64,000 nucleotides of DNA from Silicimonas sp. (GCA_022824525.1 JAJDZT010000145.1:1-64000); one strand, 5' to 3'; shown: positions 45,949 through 56,108, counted from the stretch's first letter. Notes: generated from the letters alone by a model not told the origin. A program made the numbers and translations.

Positions 45949-47651
45949 TGTGTCAGCTTCAACTGGTTGATCTGGTTCTTGATGGACGCGAAGGCGTATT
46001 GGATGTCCTGTCCGGTGACGCGGTAGAAGTGCTGATCAGAAGAGGCACAGGCTTCCATGATGTCCGCACTGTCATCCGTAACCTCGAAGCCGATGGTAAA
46101 GACAACGATTCCAGCATCTTTCGCGGCTGTACACATCTGCGACAGACGGCGATCCTTTGTGTCGGCGCTGGGGTCATTCGACCGTGCATAAATCGGCTGA
46201 CGCGGACCGTCGTAGTTGGAGTATCCGCCTACCTGCTCATAGTAGTCGGAAGCTCTACCAGTCCGCAGATAGAAACCGCGATAGGCGCGCCAACGAACGG
46301 ACATTTCACTCCAGACATCAATGTTCGACAGATGACGGTCTTCATCCTCGTCATATGTCCAGTTTTCCCAACGACGGTCGGTCATGTCCCACCAATCAAC
46401 GTCGCCGTCTTCATCTTCAATGCGCATGAGATAGTCGTTGTTGGACGTGTCAAAGTAGATATCGCTCATACCTTCTTTGTCTTCGTCGCGCAGCTCATAC
46501 TGAGTGGTATTGATGCCGTCGGTCATCAGGACGATGAACTTGAGAACGTCTTCGTAGTTATGACCACGAGGGCGCTGCGTGAACGCGCTGTCAATGTTCA
46601 CCGTTGCAGTCGCGTCACCTTCGAGCGACACGAGAGCGGCGTTCATCGACGGATCAAGCAGTGCCGTCGCCCACTTCATTGCAACATCGATGGATGTATT
46701 GCCGCTTGGCGTGAACGAGTCGATCTGGTCTTTCAGATCGGCCACTGTATTCGACCATGGCACGATATCCATGGAAGCCTGATCACGACAAACAGGGTAA
46801 TAGTGCGAGCCATTGCTCGTTCTCAGACGTGTATTATAGTTCACGAACGGATCGAAGTCGGCTGTCTGTGACAGCGGAATCGGCTCCATGACCGGATTAC
46901 CGTCTCCGTCTTCAAGCAAGTTTCCGAACTCATCGACGGCCTGGCGGAAGCGATGAATTGCTGTTGTTTGAAAGTCCTGCTCTTCGAAGTTCACGCAATG
47001 TGAATACTCATGGTCGTGCTCGGTGACGATCCGATCAATCAGTTCCGGGCCAACAGAAACCTGTGTCGAGTAAGGAATGAGCGAGATCGAAACGCGGTCG
47101 TCGTCCGCACCTTCCAGAACGCCATCGACGAACTTTTTCGCGGCTTCCTGCATGTTTTCGAGCTTCGTCATGGGTGATCCCATGGAACCGGAAACGTCGA
47201 GAACAAGCGAGACCTCAACGTCATTTACGGATTCTTCGGCTTCCGACATGGCAGCGTAAGGAAGGGACTTGATGCCAATCATGTTCATAAGAAGTGTTGG
47301 CGATTCCGCCTCCACAACGACAGAGACCTGACGACCGGTTACAACCGGCATCTCCCCCACTTCGTCAACGAAGATGTCGTCGTCGTCGACATGAATGCCG
47401 ACTTTCGCCAGATAGTCCTTAACGACTGTCTTGGCCGGAACCGACTGCTCAAGGTTCGCAGCGGCAAGCACGGCGCGGTCAGTCGCAGCCTGTACGTGAG
47501 TCCGACGGTTTTCGTACAACATGAGGTCAACAGCCACACCGCCGAAGATCACCATCGCAAGAAACAAGAACAAGGAGAAGATGACGAGCGAGCCCTCTTC
47601 TTCCTTTTTAAACCGCGCAACGCGCGTGCTGACAAAACCGTTCCTGAACAT
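45945..47651 (-). CDS. TadG-family pilus assembly protein with von Willebrand A domain
   Basis: The 568-residue protein has a TadG-like N-terminus (EEEGSLVIFSLFLFLAMVIFGG, membrane helix about 22-45), a Tad-type linker to residue 140 and a vWA domain with the metal-ion-dependent adhesion site DVSGSMGS (152-159) and TDGINTTQ further on. This layout fits secreted TadG proteins that anchor or tip Tad pili. The protein is strongly acidic. It is the first gene of the Tad group, located just downstream of the ftsZ terminator. Confidence 0.88.
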   Translation of the reverse strand: MFRNGFVSTRVARFKKEEEGSLVIFSLFLFLAMVIFGGVAVDLMLYENRRTHVQAATDRAVLAAANLEQSVPAKTVVKDYLAKVGIHVDDDDIFVDEVGEMPVVTGRQVSVVVEAESPTLLMNMIGIKSLPYAAMSEAEESVNDVEVSLVLDVSGSMGSPMTKLENMQEAAKKFVDGVLEGADDDRVSISLIPYSTQVSVGPELIDRIVTEHDHEYSHCVNFEEQDFQTTAIHRFRQAVDEFGNLLEDGDGNPVMEPIPLSQTADFDPFVNYNTRLRTSNGSHYYPVCRDQASMDIVPWSNTVADLKDQIDSFTPSGNTSIDVAMKWATALLDPSMNAALVSLEGDATATVNIDSAFTQRPRGHNYEDVLKFIVLMTDGINTTQYELRDEDKEGMSDIYFDTSNNDYLMRIEDEDGDVDWWDMTDRRWENWTYDEDEDRHLSNIDVWSEMSVRWRAYRGFYLRTGRASDYYEQVGGYSNYDGPRQPIYARSNDPSADTKDRRLSQMCTAAKDAGIVVFTIGFEVTDDSADIMEACASSDQHFYRVTGQDIQYAFASIKNQINQLKLTQ

Positions 47652-47790
47652 GGAAATCCCCTTCGCTCAGTACCCACGTACCCATTAATCTTCGAAGTAC
47701 TCTCGTTATTGAGCTTGTCGAAAGTGGGGCGCGAATTGGGATCATTTTGTGTTGTTGCGGAGCGATTCCATGAACAGTCTGTTGAACCAC

Positions 47791-47821
47791 GCAAAAAAGA
47801 AGGGCCAGCTTGCGCCGGCCC
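47791..47821 (-). terminator. Terminator after ftsZ
   Basis: On the minus strand GGGCC (from 47821) pairs with GGCCC (to 47802), extended through a mismatch by two more GC pairs around a TTGC-type loop, and is followed by TTCTTTTTT (47801-47793). It lies 23 bases after the ftsZ stop. Confidence 0.82.
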
Positions 47822-47843
47822 ACAGGGAGTGAAACGGTTGAGT

Positions 47844-49349
47844 TCAGTTAGCCTGACGGCGTAGGAACGCCGGGATTTCAATCCGCTCCTGATCTTCATT
47901 GACCTCGGGCTGTTGCACCGGGTCGCGGCTCAGCCTCGGCTGCTGCCGTGGCGCCTCGCCGTGTCCTCCGGACATGCGATTGATCAAAGTATTGATCCCG
48001 AAACGGGGACGCTCGGCTTCCGGCTGTGCCGCGGGTGCTGCTGCCGGGTAACGGGCTTCGTTCGGCGTATGTTGAGCCATCGAGCCGGGTGCACGACCGG
48101 TCAGTCGCTCAAGCCGGGCCAGAGCTTCCGGAGTAGGAGTGCCAGGAGCTGGGCGGGCTGTCGCAGCGTGAACCGGTGTCGGTTCAGGCGCGGGACGATA
48201 GGCCGGCGGCGGCAAACCATCGTCTGCCGCCGGTTGTGGCTCCATCCGCTCGAGCAGGCTTGGCTCTTCAGGTGCCGCCTGCATTTCCGCGGCAACATGA
48301 AGCTCAGGTGCAGGAGCTACCGCTTGCTGCGGTGCCACAGCCGCGACTTGTTCAGTGCGTACCGGAGGTTCCATCGCGGCAGCATTCGCATCGATCCCGG
48401 TGGCCACAACGCTAACACGCATGCGACCAGCCATCTCCGCTTCCATCGTCGAACCGACAATGATGTTCGCGTCGGGATCAACTTCTTCCCGAATACGGTT
48501 CGCAGCTTCGTCGAGTTCAAACAGCGTAAGATCGTCGCCGCCCGTGATATTGATAAGAACGCCTTTCGCGCCCTTGAGGCTGATTTCATCCAGAAGCGGA
48601 TTGGCAATTGCCTTCTCTGCAGCCTGAACAGCACGATCGTCGCCGTCGGCTTCGCCGGTTCCCATCATAGCCTTGCCCATCTCATCCATCACGGCACGGA
48701 CGTCCGCAAAGTCGAGATTGATCAGACCCGGACGAACCATAAGGTCGGTGACCCCTTTTACGCCCTGGTGCAAAACATCATCGGCCATAGAAAAGGCCTC
48801 GGTGAACGTTGTCTTTTCATTGGCCAGTCGGAACAAGTTCTGGTTCGGAATTATGATCAGGGTGTCGACCATTTTTTGCAACGCATCGACACCGTCCTCA
48901 GCTTGACGCATCCGCTTGGCCCCTTCGAACTGAAAGGGCTTCGTCACGACGCCAACAGTCAGCACGCCAAGTTCTCTCGCAGCTTGCGCGATGATCGGCG
49001 CGGCTCCCGTTCCGGTTCCACCGCCCATACCTGCAGTGATGAAACACATATGCGCACCCGCGAGATGGTCCACGATCTCTTCGATCGTTTCTTCTGCGGC
49101 CGCGGCTCCGACGGAAGGTCGTGCGCCAGCACCGAGCCCTTCGGTAACCTTCACACCCATCTGAATTTTGGTCGAAGCATTGGATTGTTGGAGCGCTTGA
49201 GCGTCGGTATTCGCCACTACGAATTCGACGCCCTCCAGCTTTTTCTCAATCATGTTGTTAACGGCGTTGCCGCCTGCGCCGCCGACACCGAAAACCGTAA
49301 TCCTCGGCTTCAGTTCTTCGTGGGTTGGCATCGTCAAATTCAACGTCAT
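47844..49349 (-). CDS. ftsZ: Cell division protein FtsZ
   Basis: Tubulin-like GTPase forming the Z ring. The GTP-binding GGGTGTG is at residues 109-115, the T7 loop NLDFADVR near 205-212, and the C-terminal conserved peptide [12 protein letters not shown] binds FtsA. A long Pro/Ala-rich linker (about 320-485) gives 501 residues, usual for alphaproteobacteria. ATG 49349 (MTLNLTM) is chosen; the frame is open to 49451 without a family-like extension. A terminator follows. Confidence 0.97.
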   Translation of the reverse strand: MTLNLTMPTHEELKPRITVFGVGGAGGNAVNNMIEKKLEGVEFVVANTDAQALQQSNASTKIQMGVKVTEGLGAGARPSVGAAAAEETIEEIVDHLAGAHMCFITAGMGGGTGTGAAPIIAQAARELGVLTVGVVTKPFQFEGAKRMRQAEDGVDALQKMVDTLIIIPNQNLFRLANEKTTFTEAFSMADDVLHQGVKGVTDLMVRPGLINLDFADVRAVMDEMGKAMMGTGEADGDDRAVQAAEKAIANPLLDEISLKGAKGVLINITGGDDLTLFELDEAANRIREEVDPDANIIVGSTMEAEMAGRMRVSVVATGIDANAAAMEPPVRTEQVAAVAPQQAVAPAPELHVAAEMQAAPEEPSLLERMEPQPAADDGLPPPAYRPAPEPTPVHAATARPAPGTPTPEALARLERLTGRAPGSMAQHTPNEARYPAAAPAAQPEAERPRFGINTLINRMSGGHGEAPRQQPRLSRDPVQQPEVNEDQERIEIPAFLRRQAN

Positions 49350-49772
49350 GGGTACTTCCGCCTGTATCTTTATCGTTGCACGCCACCGGGCGGAGGCGTC
49401 TTGTCGTCCCGGCTCGACGGGCCGTAATTGGGGTGGAGGAACATTAACCAAATCCCTTTCTCAGGTCACCCCGATTCGGGCAGGAAACCACGAAATATGG
49501 CAATTTTTTGTCCCCGCTCCGCTTGATGTGGGGTCAACGCCAATATCCTGTGGTTTGTCGTGGACTTAGCCCACCATCTTCACAAGATTTCACGCCTCAA
49601 GCACGCCAACTGCGCACGCAAAGGTTGTATTCCACATCTGAAGGGGACCTGCTCGCCACCTCATGGCCCTTTTCCGAGCCTTGTGGATAACTTAACAGAT
49701 TCGGTTCATCTCGTCGCGGTAAATTCACCACTTCGGCGGAGTTTGACGCAATCTCGGCAGGCGGCATTTTCT
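49350..49772. other. Upstream region of ftsZ
   Basis: About 420 bases with no convincing gene. It should contain the ftsZ promoter. Two GANTC sites (GATTC near 49473 and near 49700), substrates of the CcrM cell-cycle methyltransferase of alphaproteobacteria, and one TTAACC half-site reminiscent of CtrA boxes near 49444 are visible; these are short and may be chance. Confidence 0.4.
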
Positions 49773-50216
49773 TCATACGACCGGCACACCCGGGCATAGA
49801 AGCCCATCTTCCGAAACTTGGACAATTTCCTGAAACTCACTCCGAAGACCTTCAGTCGACGCCACAAGCCAACGCGGACCGTGACGATATACAGCCCAGC
49901 AAACCGGCACTCCATCTTCGTCGTCCTCGTAGAGGAAGCAAATCCTTGCGTTCGTCACAGTGATTTGTCCGTAGACACATTGATCGCTTCGATCGCGCCA
50001 GACAGAGAGCTCTCGGCTCAAGAATTCCTCCACCCCAACCAAACCTCCACCAGGGAACAGTTCGAACGTCAGGGTTTTTCCCACGGCGAAGTCCAGAAAC
50101 TGATCCGGCGAAACACGTTCCTGGGCAAAAGCCGGTCCAACGAGGACAGATGCAGCCGACACTACCCCTAAGCAGCGGTTGCGAAACTTGGCCAATCCAA
50201 ATCTATCGCCGCTCAC
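49773..50216 (-). CDS. Small exported protein between ftsA and ftsZ
   Basis: A 147-residue protein of unknown function. A GTG at 50216 overlaps the ftsA stop (GTGA) and leads into a signal peptide ending GPAFA near residue 27; the frame is open slightly further to 50234. The mature part has FELFPGGGLVGVEEFLSRELSVW and four cysteines (CVYGQI, ICFLYED, VCWAVY, LLCPG), suggesting a disulfide-stabilised periplasmic protein. I recall similar proteins in this order but can give no role. Confidence 0.75.
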   Translation of the reverse strand: MSGDRFGLAKFRNRCLGVVSAASVLVGPAFAQERVSPDQFLDFAVGKTLTFELFPGGGLVGVEEFLSRELSVWRDRSDQCVYGQITVTNARICFLYEDDEDGVPVCWAVYRHGPRWLVASTEGLRSEFQEIVQVSEDGLLCPGVPVV

Positions 50217-51547
50217 CAATTGTCCTTGAACCATTTCACTGCGCGCTTCAGCGACCGCGGTGCCCCGAGTTCAGCGGGCGTCTCAAAGTCCCACCATTCG
50301 TCCTGGGGATGCGCCGCAAAAAGCGCCAGACCAACCGCACTCGCAAAAGCCGAACCGGTGGCGGCCTGAGGCAAGCCATGCACACGCAACGGTCGCCCAA
50401 CCCTGACTTGCTGTCCGAGGATTTTCGGCGCGAGAATATCCAGACCCGGAATTTGGCTCGCTCCCCCGGTAAGGACGATCTGTTGTGACGGCAGATGCTC
50501 AAACCCGGCGGCATCCAAACGCACCCTGACCCCTTCAAGGATTTCTTCGATCCGTGGCCGAATGATACCGATCAACTCAGCCCGGCTCACGGTGCGCCGA
50601 TCATGCTCCCAATCTCCGGTTTCGCCTCCGATCTCGATCATCTCGCGGTCGTCCATACCGGTGGCCACGGCACCACCGTGGAACGTCTTAACTCGTTCTG
50701 CGACCGCCATCGAAACTTGCAGCCCTTTGGAGATGTCCTGAGTTACGTGATCCCCGCCGAGACGAACGGCGTCGCCATAAATCATGTGCTTCTTCATGAA
50801 GATCGAGAGACCGGTGGTTCCACCGCCCATATCGATACAAGCAGCACCAAGCTCCTGTTCGTCCTCGACGAGCGCCGCCATGCCGGAGGCATAGGACGAA
50901 TTCGCCAACCCGGCCAGTTCCAGATCGCAGCGCTTTAAACAGTAGATGAGGTTCTCAATTACAGCGCGATCAACGGTCAACATGTGCATGTCACACGCCA
51001 GCCGCTGCCCGATTTGATCGCGCGGGTCGATAAGACCGGAACGATGATCGAGTGCGAAATTGACAGGCTGCGCATGAAGGACTTCGCGGTCAGACCCGAT
51101 GTCCGGAACATCGCAGGAGGCCAAGACACGGGCCACGTCCGTCTCCGTCACGACATCTGTCGCAAGGTTCACAATCCCGGCAAGCCCGTATGACCGCGGC
51201 TGCCCGCCCGACAAACAGGCGATCACGTGGTCCACGCGCGCATTCGCCATCTTCTGTGCTGCCTGAACAGCCGTTCGAATGGCCCGCTCCGTTTCTTGCA
51301 CGGCGCAGGTTTCTCCCAACGCAATCCCGCGAGAACGCGTCGTCGAGGCGCCGATGACACGGAACTGCGTTTGTCCTGCCATAGCGCCGATACCTTCGCC
51401 TTCGGGAAGGCGCTCCCGTCCGTCGAACCGTAACACGAGACAGGCGATTTTGGAGGTTCCTACATCGAGAATGGCGATGACACCGCGTTGAATTGCGGCC
51501 CGTCGCATGGCCCGCATCGCACGCTGCGTCTGATAAAGCTCGCTCAT
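50213..51547 (-). CDS. ftsA: Cell division protein FtsA
   Basis: Actin-like ATPase that ties FtsZ to the membrane. AILDVGTSKI (about 25-34) is the phosphate-1 region, DMGGGTTG the phosphate-2 region and VLTGGASQIPG the adenosine motif; the C-terminus (RAVKWFKDNW) is an amphipathic membrane-targeting helix. Length 444. It is 3 bases downstream of ftsQ and overlaps the following gene by GTGA. Confidence 0.97.
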   Translation of the reverse strand: MSELYQTQRAMRAMRRAAIQRGVIAILDVGTSKIACLVLRFDGRERLPEGEGIGAMAGQTQFRVIGASTTRSRGIALGETCAVQETERAIRTAVQAAQKMANARVDHVIACLSGGQPRSYGLAGIVNLATDVVTETDVARVLASCDVPDIGSDREVLHAQPVNFALDHRSGLIDPRDQIGQRLACDMHMLTVDRAVIENLIYCLKRCDLELAGLANSSYASGMAALVEDEQELGAACIDMGGGTTGLSIFMKKHMIYGDAVRLGGDHVTQDISKGLQVSMAVAERVKTFHGGAVATGMDDREMIEIGGETGDWEHDRRTVSRAELIGIIRPRIEEILEGVRVRLDAAGFEHLPSQQIVLTGGASQIPGLDILAPKILGQQVRVGRPLRVHGLPQAATGSAFASAVGLALFAAHPQDEWWDFETPAELGAPRSLKRAVKWFKDNW

Positions 51548-51550
51548 CGT

Positions 51551-52471
51551 CTACTCTTCCTCGCCCAATATGAACTCTGTTTCGAACAGCCCATCGATCC
51601 CGGAATTGCCACGCCTCAGAACAGGGCGCTTCGGATTGCGAAAATCCACAACAGAGATGTCCCGTTCCAGAAGCTCTTGCGCCTTGTCGAGAGCGATGAC
51701 CGCCTGAAACGCTTGAACCGCGCCTTCTTCCGGCAGCAGAATGCGTTGGTCGCGCGTAAGAATGACATCCCAGCGCCGCTCTCCGACCCGGAGGAACCCT
51801 CTCAACCGATCCGTGATCGGCCCGCTCGCCGCGTACAAGGCAAGTGCTTCACCAACAGCGGCATTGGCGCCCTCACCGACAACAAGCGGTAGCTCCGGTC
51901 TTTCCACACGTGTTGCCAGTCCGACGACGCGGTGACCTTCGGGATCGACCAATTGAAGCCCATCCGCATTTCGCCATACGGCAACAGGCACGCGCTCCGT
52001 TACGCTGACGCTGAGCACACCGCCGCTTTTGACCTGGATGGAAGCCGATGCCACTGCATCCAAGGCCTCGACCCGCTCTCGTAGTTCGTCGAGATCGAGG
52101 TCGAACGAGGACATCGGGAAGTCGAGCGACAAGACCTCGCGCACATCGGCGCTTACTGGCGATGACGCATCTTCGACCGCCATCATGTTGACCATGAACT
52201 CGGGCCGCTCTTCCACTTGCCGCCGAAGCTCGGCGATCCTGTCTTTTGCGTCTTCAACTCGAACGGGGTCTGACGCCCAATAGGCGGCGCCGCTCGCAAG
52301 GATCAGTACCGGCAATCCATACCGCAGAAAGACCTTCACACCACTGCGCATCAGCAGGCGGTTTAGCTTATAGGCCAGACGTGACGGCGCCGGGTCTCTG
52401 AACCGGCGAGGCTTCTTTTTCTTCTCCGGCACTTCGGGCAGAAGCTTCTTGTACGGGCTCACCTGTTGCAT
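51551..52471 (-). CDS. ftsQ: Cell division protein FtsQ
   Basis: Bitopic divisome protein. A basic cytoplasmic tail ([12 protein letters not shown]) precedes one membrane segment (about residues 49-64), a POTRA domain ([23 protein letters not shown] region) and the FtsQ beta domain. ATG 52471 (MQQVSPYKK) is chosen over 52492; the start overlaps the ddl end by 13 bases. Length 306 is normal. Confidence 0.95.
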   Translation of the reverse strand: MQQVSPYKKLLPEVPEKKKKPRRFRDPAPSRLAYKLNRLLMRSGVKVFLRYGLPVLILASGAAYWASDPVRVEDAKDRIAELRRQVEERPEFMVNMMAVEDASSPVSADVREVLSLDFPMSSFDLDLDELRERVEALDAVASASIQVKSGGVLSVSVTERVPVAVWRNADGLQLVDPEGHRVVGLATRVERPELPLVVGEGANAAVGEALALYAASGPITDRLRGFLRVGERRWDVILTRDQRILLPEEGAVQAFQAVIALDKAQELLERDISVVDFRNPKRPVLRRGNSGIDGLFETEFILGEEE

Positions 52472-53379
52472 GACGCATCCTTTACGATCCAATCGCAGAG
52501 TTCAGGAAAGCTGATGCCCACATGCGCCGCCTGTTCAGGCACCAAAGATGTGGGGGTCATGCCCGGCTGGGTGTTGGTCTCCAGCGCGATCAAACCTGCC
52601 ACGCCTTTCTCTTCGTCCCAGCGGAAATCCGTGCGACTTACACCGCGACAGCCCAAGACGCGATGCGCGGTCAGCGCGTGCGACAAACAGACGTCAGTGA
52701 CATCTGACGGAACATCGGCAGGCAACACATGGTGGGAGCCACCCGTCGCGTACTTCGCGTGATAATCGTACCATCCGTCCGTGACGATCTCGGTCACGCA
52801 AAGCGCGCGATCGCCCATTACCGTGACCGTAAATTCACGGCCAGGCACATATGCTTCCACCATCAGGTACTCAGGCATTGTCGCGTCGATCACCGGCGGG
52901 CGGTTCGCGCCAGAGTCTACGATGTAAATTCCTACCGAAGACCCTTCGTTGTTCGGTTTGACCACGTAGGGCGGCTCCATCACGTGGTCCGCCATGATTT
53001 CGGATTTGCTTTGGATGCTTGATGCAACCACCGGAATACCCGCTTCGGCAAAGACGGCCTTGGATCGGGTTTTATCCATGGCAAGTGCGGACGCCAAAAC
53101 ACCGGAATGGGTGTAGGGAATCCGAATCCATTCGAGAATTCCCTGAGCGCAGCCATCCTCTCCCCAACGACCATGAAGCGCATTGAAGACGACGTCTGGG
53201 CAGGTCGCAAGCAACTGCTCGACGACATCTGGGCCGGCATCTAGCTCCGTCACTTCATATCCTGCCTCCCGCAGCGCGGCGGCGCATTCGCGCCCGGTGG
53301 ACAAAGACACCTCTCGCTCTGCCGAGGGGCCGCCCAAAAGGACCGTCACTGTCGGGGTTGCCCTGCTCGACATACCCAT
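52459..53379 (-). CDS. ddl: D-alanine--D-alanine ligase
   Basis: ATP-grasp enzyme making the D-Ala-D-Ala dipeptide for peptidoglycan. [14 protein letters not shown] opens the N-domain, [10 protein letters not shown] and [10 protein letters not shown] are ATP/substrate segments, and [13 protein letters not shown] is the C-terminal signature. ATG 53379 has AGG 5 bases upstream and gives 306 residues; the longer frame to 53466 overlaps murB and is not family-like. Confidence 0.96.
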   Translation of the reverse strand: MGMSSRATPTVTVLLGGPSAEREVSLSTGRECAAALREAGYEVTELDAGPDVVEQLLATCPDVVFNALHGRWGEDGCAQGILEWIRIPYTHSGVLASALAMDKTRSKAVFAEAGIPVVASSIQSKSEIMADHVMEPPYVVKPNNEGSSVGIYIVDSGANRPPVIDATMPEYLMVEAYVPGREFTVTVMGDRALCVTEIVTDGWYDYHAKYATGGSHHVLPADVPSDVTDVCLSHALTAHRVLGCRGVSRTDFRWDEEKGVAGLIALETNTQPGMTPTSLVPEQAAHVGISFPELCDWIVKDASCNR

Positions 53380-53429
53380 CTTGACCTGTTTGCTGCCGGA
53401 GTTTGCCCCCGTGCGATTTCGTTGCTGCC

Positions 53430-54359
53430 TCAGGGAGTCGGTTCGCCGACCCTCATGATCTCCCATTCTAACCTGATTCCCGAATGCTGGAACACCCTTT
53501 CCCTAACCTCTTCTCCCAAACCTTCCAGATCCCGTGCTGTCGCGTCCCCAGTATTGACTAGGAAGTTCGGGTGTTTTGGTGACATCTGGGCGCCACCACG
53601 CGTCGCGCCGCGCAAACCTGCTGCGTCAATCACAGACCACGCTTTGAGTTCGTGCGTGTCATCCGCCTGCCCGGTCGAGGAATACCCAGCGGGATTGCGA
53701 AAAGTCGAACCGGCCGTGAGTTCTTTGGTAGGCTGCGTTTCATCCCGTATGGCAAGTTGGTCGTCCATTCGCGCGGCCAGTTCTATTGGATCGCCGGACT
53801 GCGCACGAAACGTGGCCGAGATTATCACCGCACCTTTGGGCAACGCACTTGAACGATAAGCGAAGTCCAGCCGATCTGCCGCCAACGTCTCGCGTGTTCC
53901 GTCACGCAGGACCACCTCGACGGAAACGAGGTGATCGGCAACATAGGATCCGTAACACCCGGCATTCATTCGCACGGCGCCGCCTATTGCACCGGGGATC
54001 GTACGAAGAAACGTCAGGTCTCGCCCGGCCTCGGCAGCAGCTTTGGCCACCTGCGCATCCAGTGCCGCCGCGCCCGCAATGACGAGATCGCCTTCCACTC
54101 GCACCTCGGCAAAGGCGCGCGACAAACGAATGACTACACCCCGGACGCCGCCATCACGCACGATCAAGTTGGAGCCGACGCCCATTGCAAAGGTGGGAAC
54201 TTCGGCAGGCAAAGCGGCAAGAAATTCGGAAAGGTCTTCGGCGTACTTCGGCATGAACAGCCAGTCCGCCGGACCGCCAACTCTCAGCCACGTGACGCCA
54301 GAAAGGTGGTAGCCTTCCACCAATCGCCCGCGAACCGGTATGTCCGAGATTGCACCCAT
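53430..54359 (-). CDS. murB: UDP-N-acetylenolpyruvoylglucosamine reductase
   Basis: FAD enzyme that reduces the MurA product to UDP-MurNAc. [12 protein letters not shown] (FAD binding), [17 protein letters not shown] (conserved Gly-rich block) and GSTFRNP with the catalytic Ser are visible in 309 residues. It follows two DUF2484 genes and precedes ddl, as in other Rhodobacterales dcw clusters. murC and murG, expected just upstream, are absent. Confidence 0.96.
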   Translation of the reverse strand: MGAISDIPVRGRLVEGYHLSGVTWLRVGGPADWLFMPKYAEDLSEFLAALPAEVPTFAMGVGSNLIVRDGGVRGVVIRLSRAFAEVRVEGDLVIAGAAALDAQVAKAAAEAGRDLTFLRTIPGAIGGAVRMNAGCYGSYVADHLVSVEVVLRDGTRETLAADRLDFAYRSSALPKGAVIISATFRAQSGDPIELAARMDDQLAIRDETQPTKELTAGSTFRNPAGYSSTGQADDTHELKAWSVIDAAGLRGATRGGAQMSPKHPNFLVNTGDATARDLEGLGEEVRERVFQHSGIRLEWEIMRVGEPTP

Positions 54360-54462
54360 GGGCTTCCGCTAACACCCATGTGCAGGCCTGACAATTCGAT
54401 TCAATTCGTTGCTTTCTGGAAGCAGTATCCCCGAAGCAAAGGACGCCGTTGCAAAGCGCCGC

Positions 54463-54717
54463 CTAGGCCTGTCCGCCCGCCATACGCCGCATCCAGCGAA
54501 AAAGGTATCTTACCGGCCAACGCAAAACGGAACTTGCCGCGAACAGAACCAACAAACCGAACCACAGGCCGTTTTCCCAGAACACCCAAGCCAGGATCGG
54601 AAGTCCGATGGCGATCAAGGCGTAGGCTTGCGGCCAGTGCTTGTGTTTCGACGGAAACATGCCGGTCACATTGGCAAGCACAAGCCAGCCCAGCGCGGCG
54701 AAAAGCGACGGGGTCAA
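54463..54717 (-). CDS. DUF2484 family membrane protein
   Basis: An 84-residue protein with two to three membrane helices and the WFGLLVLFAASSVLRWPV/YLFRW C-terminus typical of DUF2484, a small family seen in Rhodobacterales cell-wall clusters. A TTG at 54717 overlaps the stop of its upstream paralogue (TTGA). No function is known. Confidence 0.75.
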   Translation of the reverse strand: MTPSLFAALGWLVLANVTGMFPSKHKHWPQAYALIAIGLPILAWVFWENGLWFGLLVLFAASSVLRWPVRYLFRWMRRMAGGQA

Positions 54718-54968
54718 GACGGTATCTCCGGTTTCTCGCCCCTTCCGCACCGCCAGAAATAGATCAGCGGGTTGCGGAACATCGAAAGGAAAGCAAACAA
54801 CCCAAAAGCAAAGCTCCAAATCCCATGGTTCCAGGCGATCCAGCCGAGCAGGACGGGTGCGATAACAAGTAACATGATACCTGGTGCGTATTGATGGCGC
54901 ATGGGCAATAGCGCCACCATCGCCGCAGCCAGCACCCACAGACTTCCCAATATCAGCGACAGCGTCAT
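54714..54968 (-). CDS. DUF2484 family membrane protein, second copy
   Basis: An 84-residue paralogue of its downstream neighbour: same length, two to three membrane helices and an FRNPLIYFWR motif in place of LRWPVRYLFR. The pair is translationally coupled. Its position before murB suggests a cell-envelope link, but nothing more can be said. Confidence 0.78.
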   Translation of the reverse strand: MTLSLILGSLWVLAAAMVALLPMRHQYAPGIMLLVIAPVLLGWIAWNHGIWSFAFGLFAFLSMFRNPLIYFWRCGRGEKPEIPS

Positions 54969-55009
54969 GTTTGCCGGTTACCGTGAGAATCCGGCAGCAA
55001 TTTGGCGCC

Positions 55010-56080
55010 TCACGAGAAAAGGGAAAGTTGATCACCAGTCTTCGGCGGACGACGGAACAGGTCTGTTCGAAGAGGCGGCAAATCATGGGCAAGTGCCAAC
55101 CGCTTTGTTGCCAACCGAAACCTCTGATCAAGCATTTCGGCGAAGAGACCCTCTCCGGTCATTCGCTTGCCCCACTCCGGGTCATAGTCCTTGCCCCCAT
55201 GAAGTTCGCGCACACGCCCCATGACCCGGGCCGCCCTATCCGGATAGTGTTCTTCAAGCCATTCACGAAAAAGCGCGGAAACCGCATGAGGCAGTCGCAA
55301 CATGATCCAACTGGCCGCGACAGCGCCTGCCTTGGCGCCAGCCTCCAGGATCGCCTCCAACTCATGATCCGTCAGCGCCGGGACAACGGGTGAAGCCATG
55401 ACTCGCACGGGACACCCAGCGTCCGTCAATCGGCGGATCGTTTCCAGCCGACGTTTGGGTGACGGCACACGAGGTTCCATCCGACGTGCGAGTTCCGTAT
55501 CGAGGGTCGTCACGCTGATCCCCACGCGAGCAAGTCCCGCCTTCCCCATCTGTCCCAGGATGTCGACATCTCGCTCAATCAAAGTGCCCTTGGTCACAAT
55601 CGCGACTGGGTGCTGGTACTCGGACAAAACTTCGAGGACCCCGCGCATGATACGGCGAGATTTTTCCAGCGGTTGATAAGGGTCGGTATTCGTCCCTATC
55701 GCGATTACTTTCGGAGTATATGATTTGGCGCACAGCTCGCGCTCCAGCAGATCAGGAGCTTGGGGCTTCGCAACCAAACGCGTCTCGAAATCCAGTCCGG
55801 CGGACAGACCAAGCCACTCGTGAGTGGGCCGTGCGAAACAGTAGATGCATCCATGCTCGCACCCCCTGTATGGATTAATGGAGCGATCAAACGAAATGTC
55901 GGGTGATTGGTTTTTCGTTATGATCTTCCTGGGCGTCTCGTCCGTCACTTCCGTTCGCAGTGGAGGTAGGTCGTCGTCAGGCCCCCAACCATCCTCGACG
56001 GTCTCAACCGAATATGGTTCAAAGCGCCCAGCAGGATTTGCCAAAGCAGCCCTGCCCCGAATTCTCGAGCTGTTTCCCAT
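55010..56080 (-). CDS. PA0069-family radical SAM protein with LexA box
   Basis: A 356-residue radical SAM enzyme. The 4Fe-4S motif is GCEHGCIYCFAR (Cys74, Cys78, Cys81), with the TNTDPYQPLEK and SVTTLD segments typical of the PA0069/Rv2578c family, related to spore photoproduct lyase-like enzymes. The reaction is unknown. ATG 56080 is preferred; the frame continues to a TTG at 56110, inside the predicted SOS box. That box (56094-56108) lies 14 bases before the ATG, so damage induction is likely. Confidence 0.9.
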   Translation of the reverse strand: MGNSSRIRGRAALANPAGRFEPYSVETVEDGWGPDDDLPPLRTEVTDETPRKIITKNQSPDISFDRSINPYRGCEHGCIYCFARPTHEWLGLSAGLDFETRLVAKPQAPDLLERELCAKSYTPKVIAIGTNTDPYQPLEKSRRIMRGVLEVLSEYQHPVAIVTKGTLIERDVDILGQMGKAGLARVGISVTTLDTELARRMEPRVPSPKRRLETIRRLTDAGCPVRVMASPVVPALTDHELEAILEAGAKAGAVAASWIMLRLPHAVSALFREWLEEHYPDRAARVMGRVRELHGGKDYDPEWGKRMTGEGLFAEMLDQRFRLATKRLALAHDLPPLRTDLFRRPPKTGDQLSLFS

Positions 56081-56093
56081 CAAGAACGAATAA

Positions 56094-56108
56094 GAACGTA
56101 ACGAGAAC
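56094..56108. promoter_or_regulatory. LexA box upstream of the radical SAM gene
   Basis: GAAC (56094-56097), 7 bases, GAAC (56105-56108) is an exact alphaproteobacterial SOS box, read as GTTC-N7-GTTC toward the radical SAM gene. A further GAAC at 56084 sits off register (6-base gap). The divergent GDSL gene starts 85 bases away and could also be affected. Confidence 0.72.

Noticed and set aside
49440-49455. CtrA box upstream of ftsZ
   Set aside because: Only a half-site (TTAACC) is visible without a matching second half at 7 bases; insufficient for a feature.
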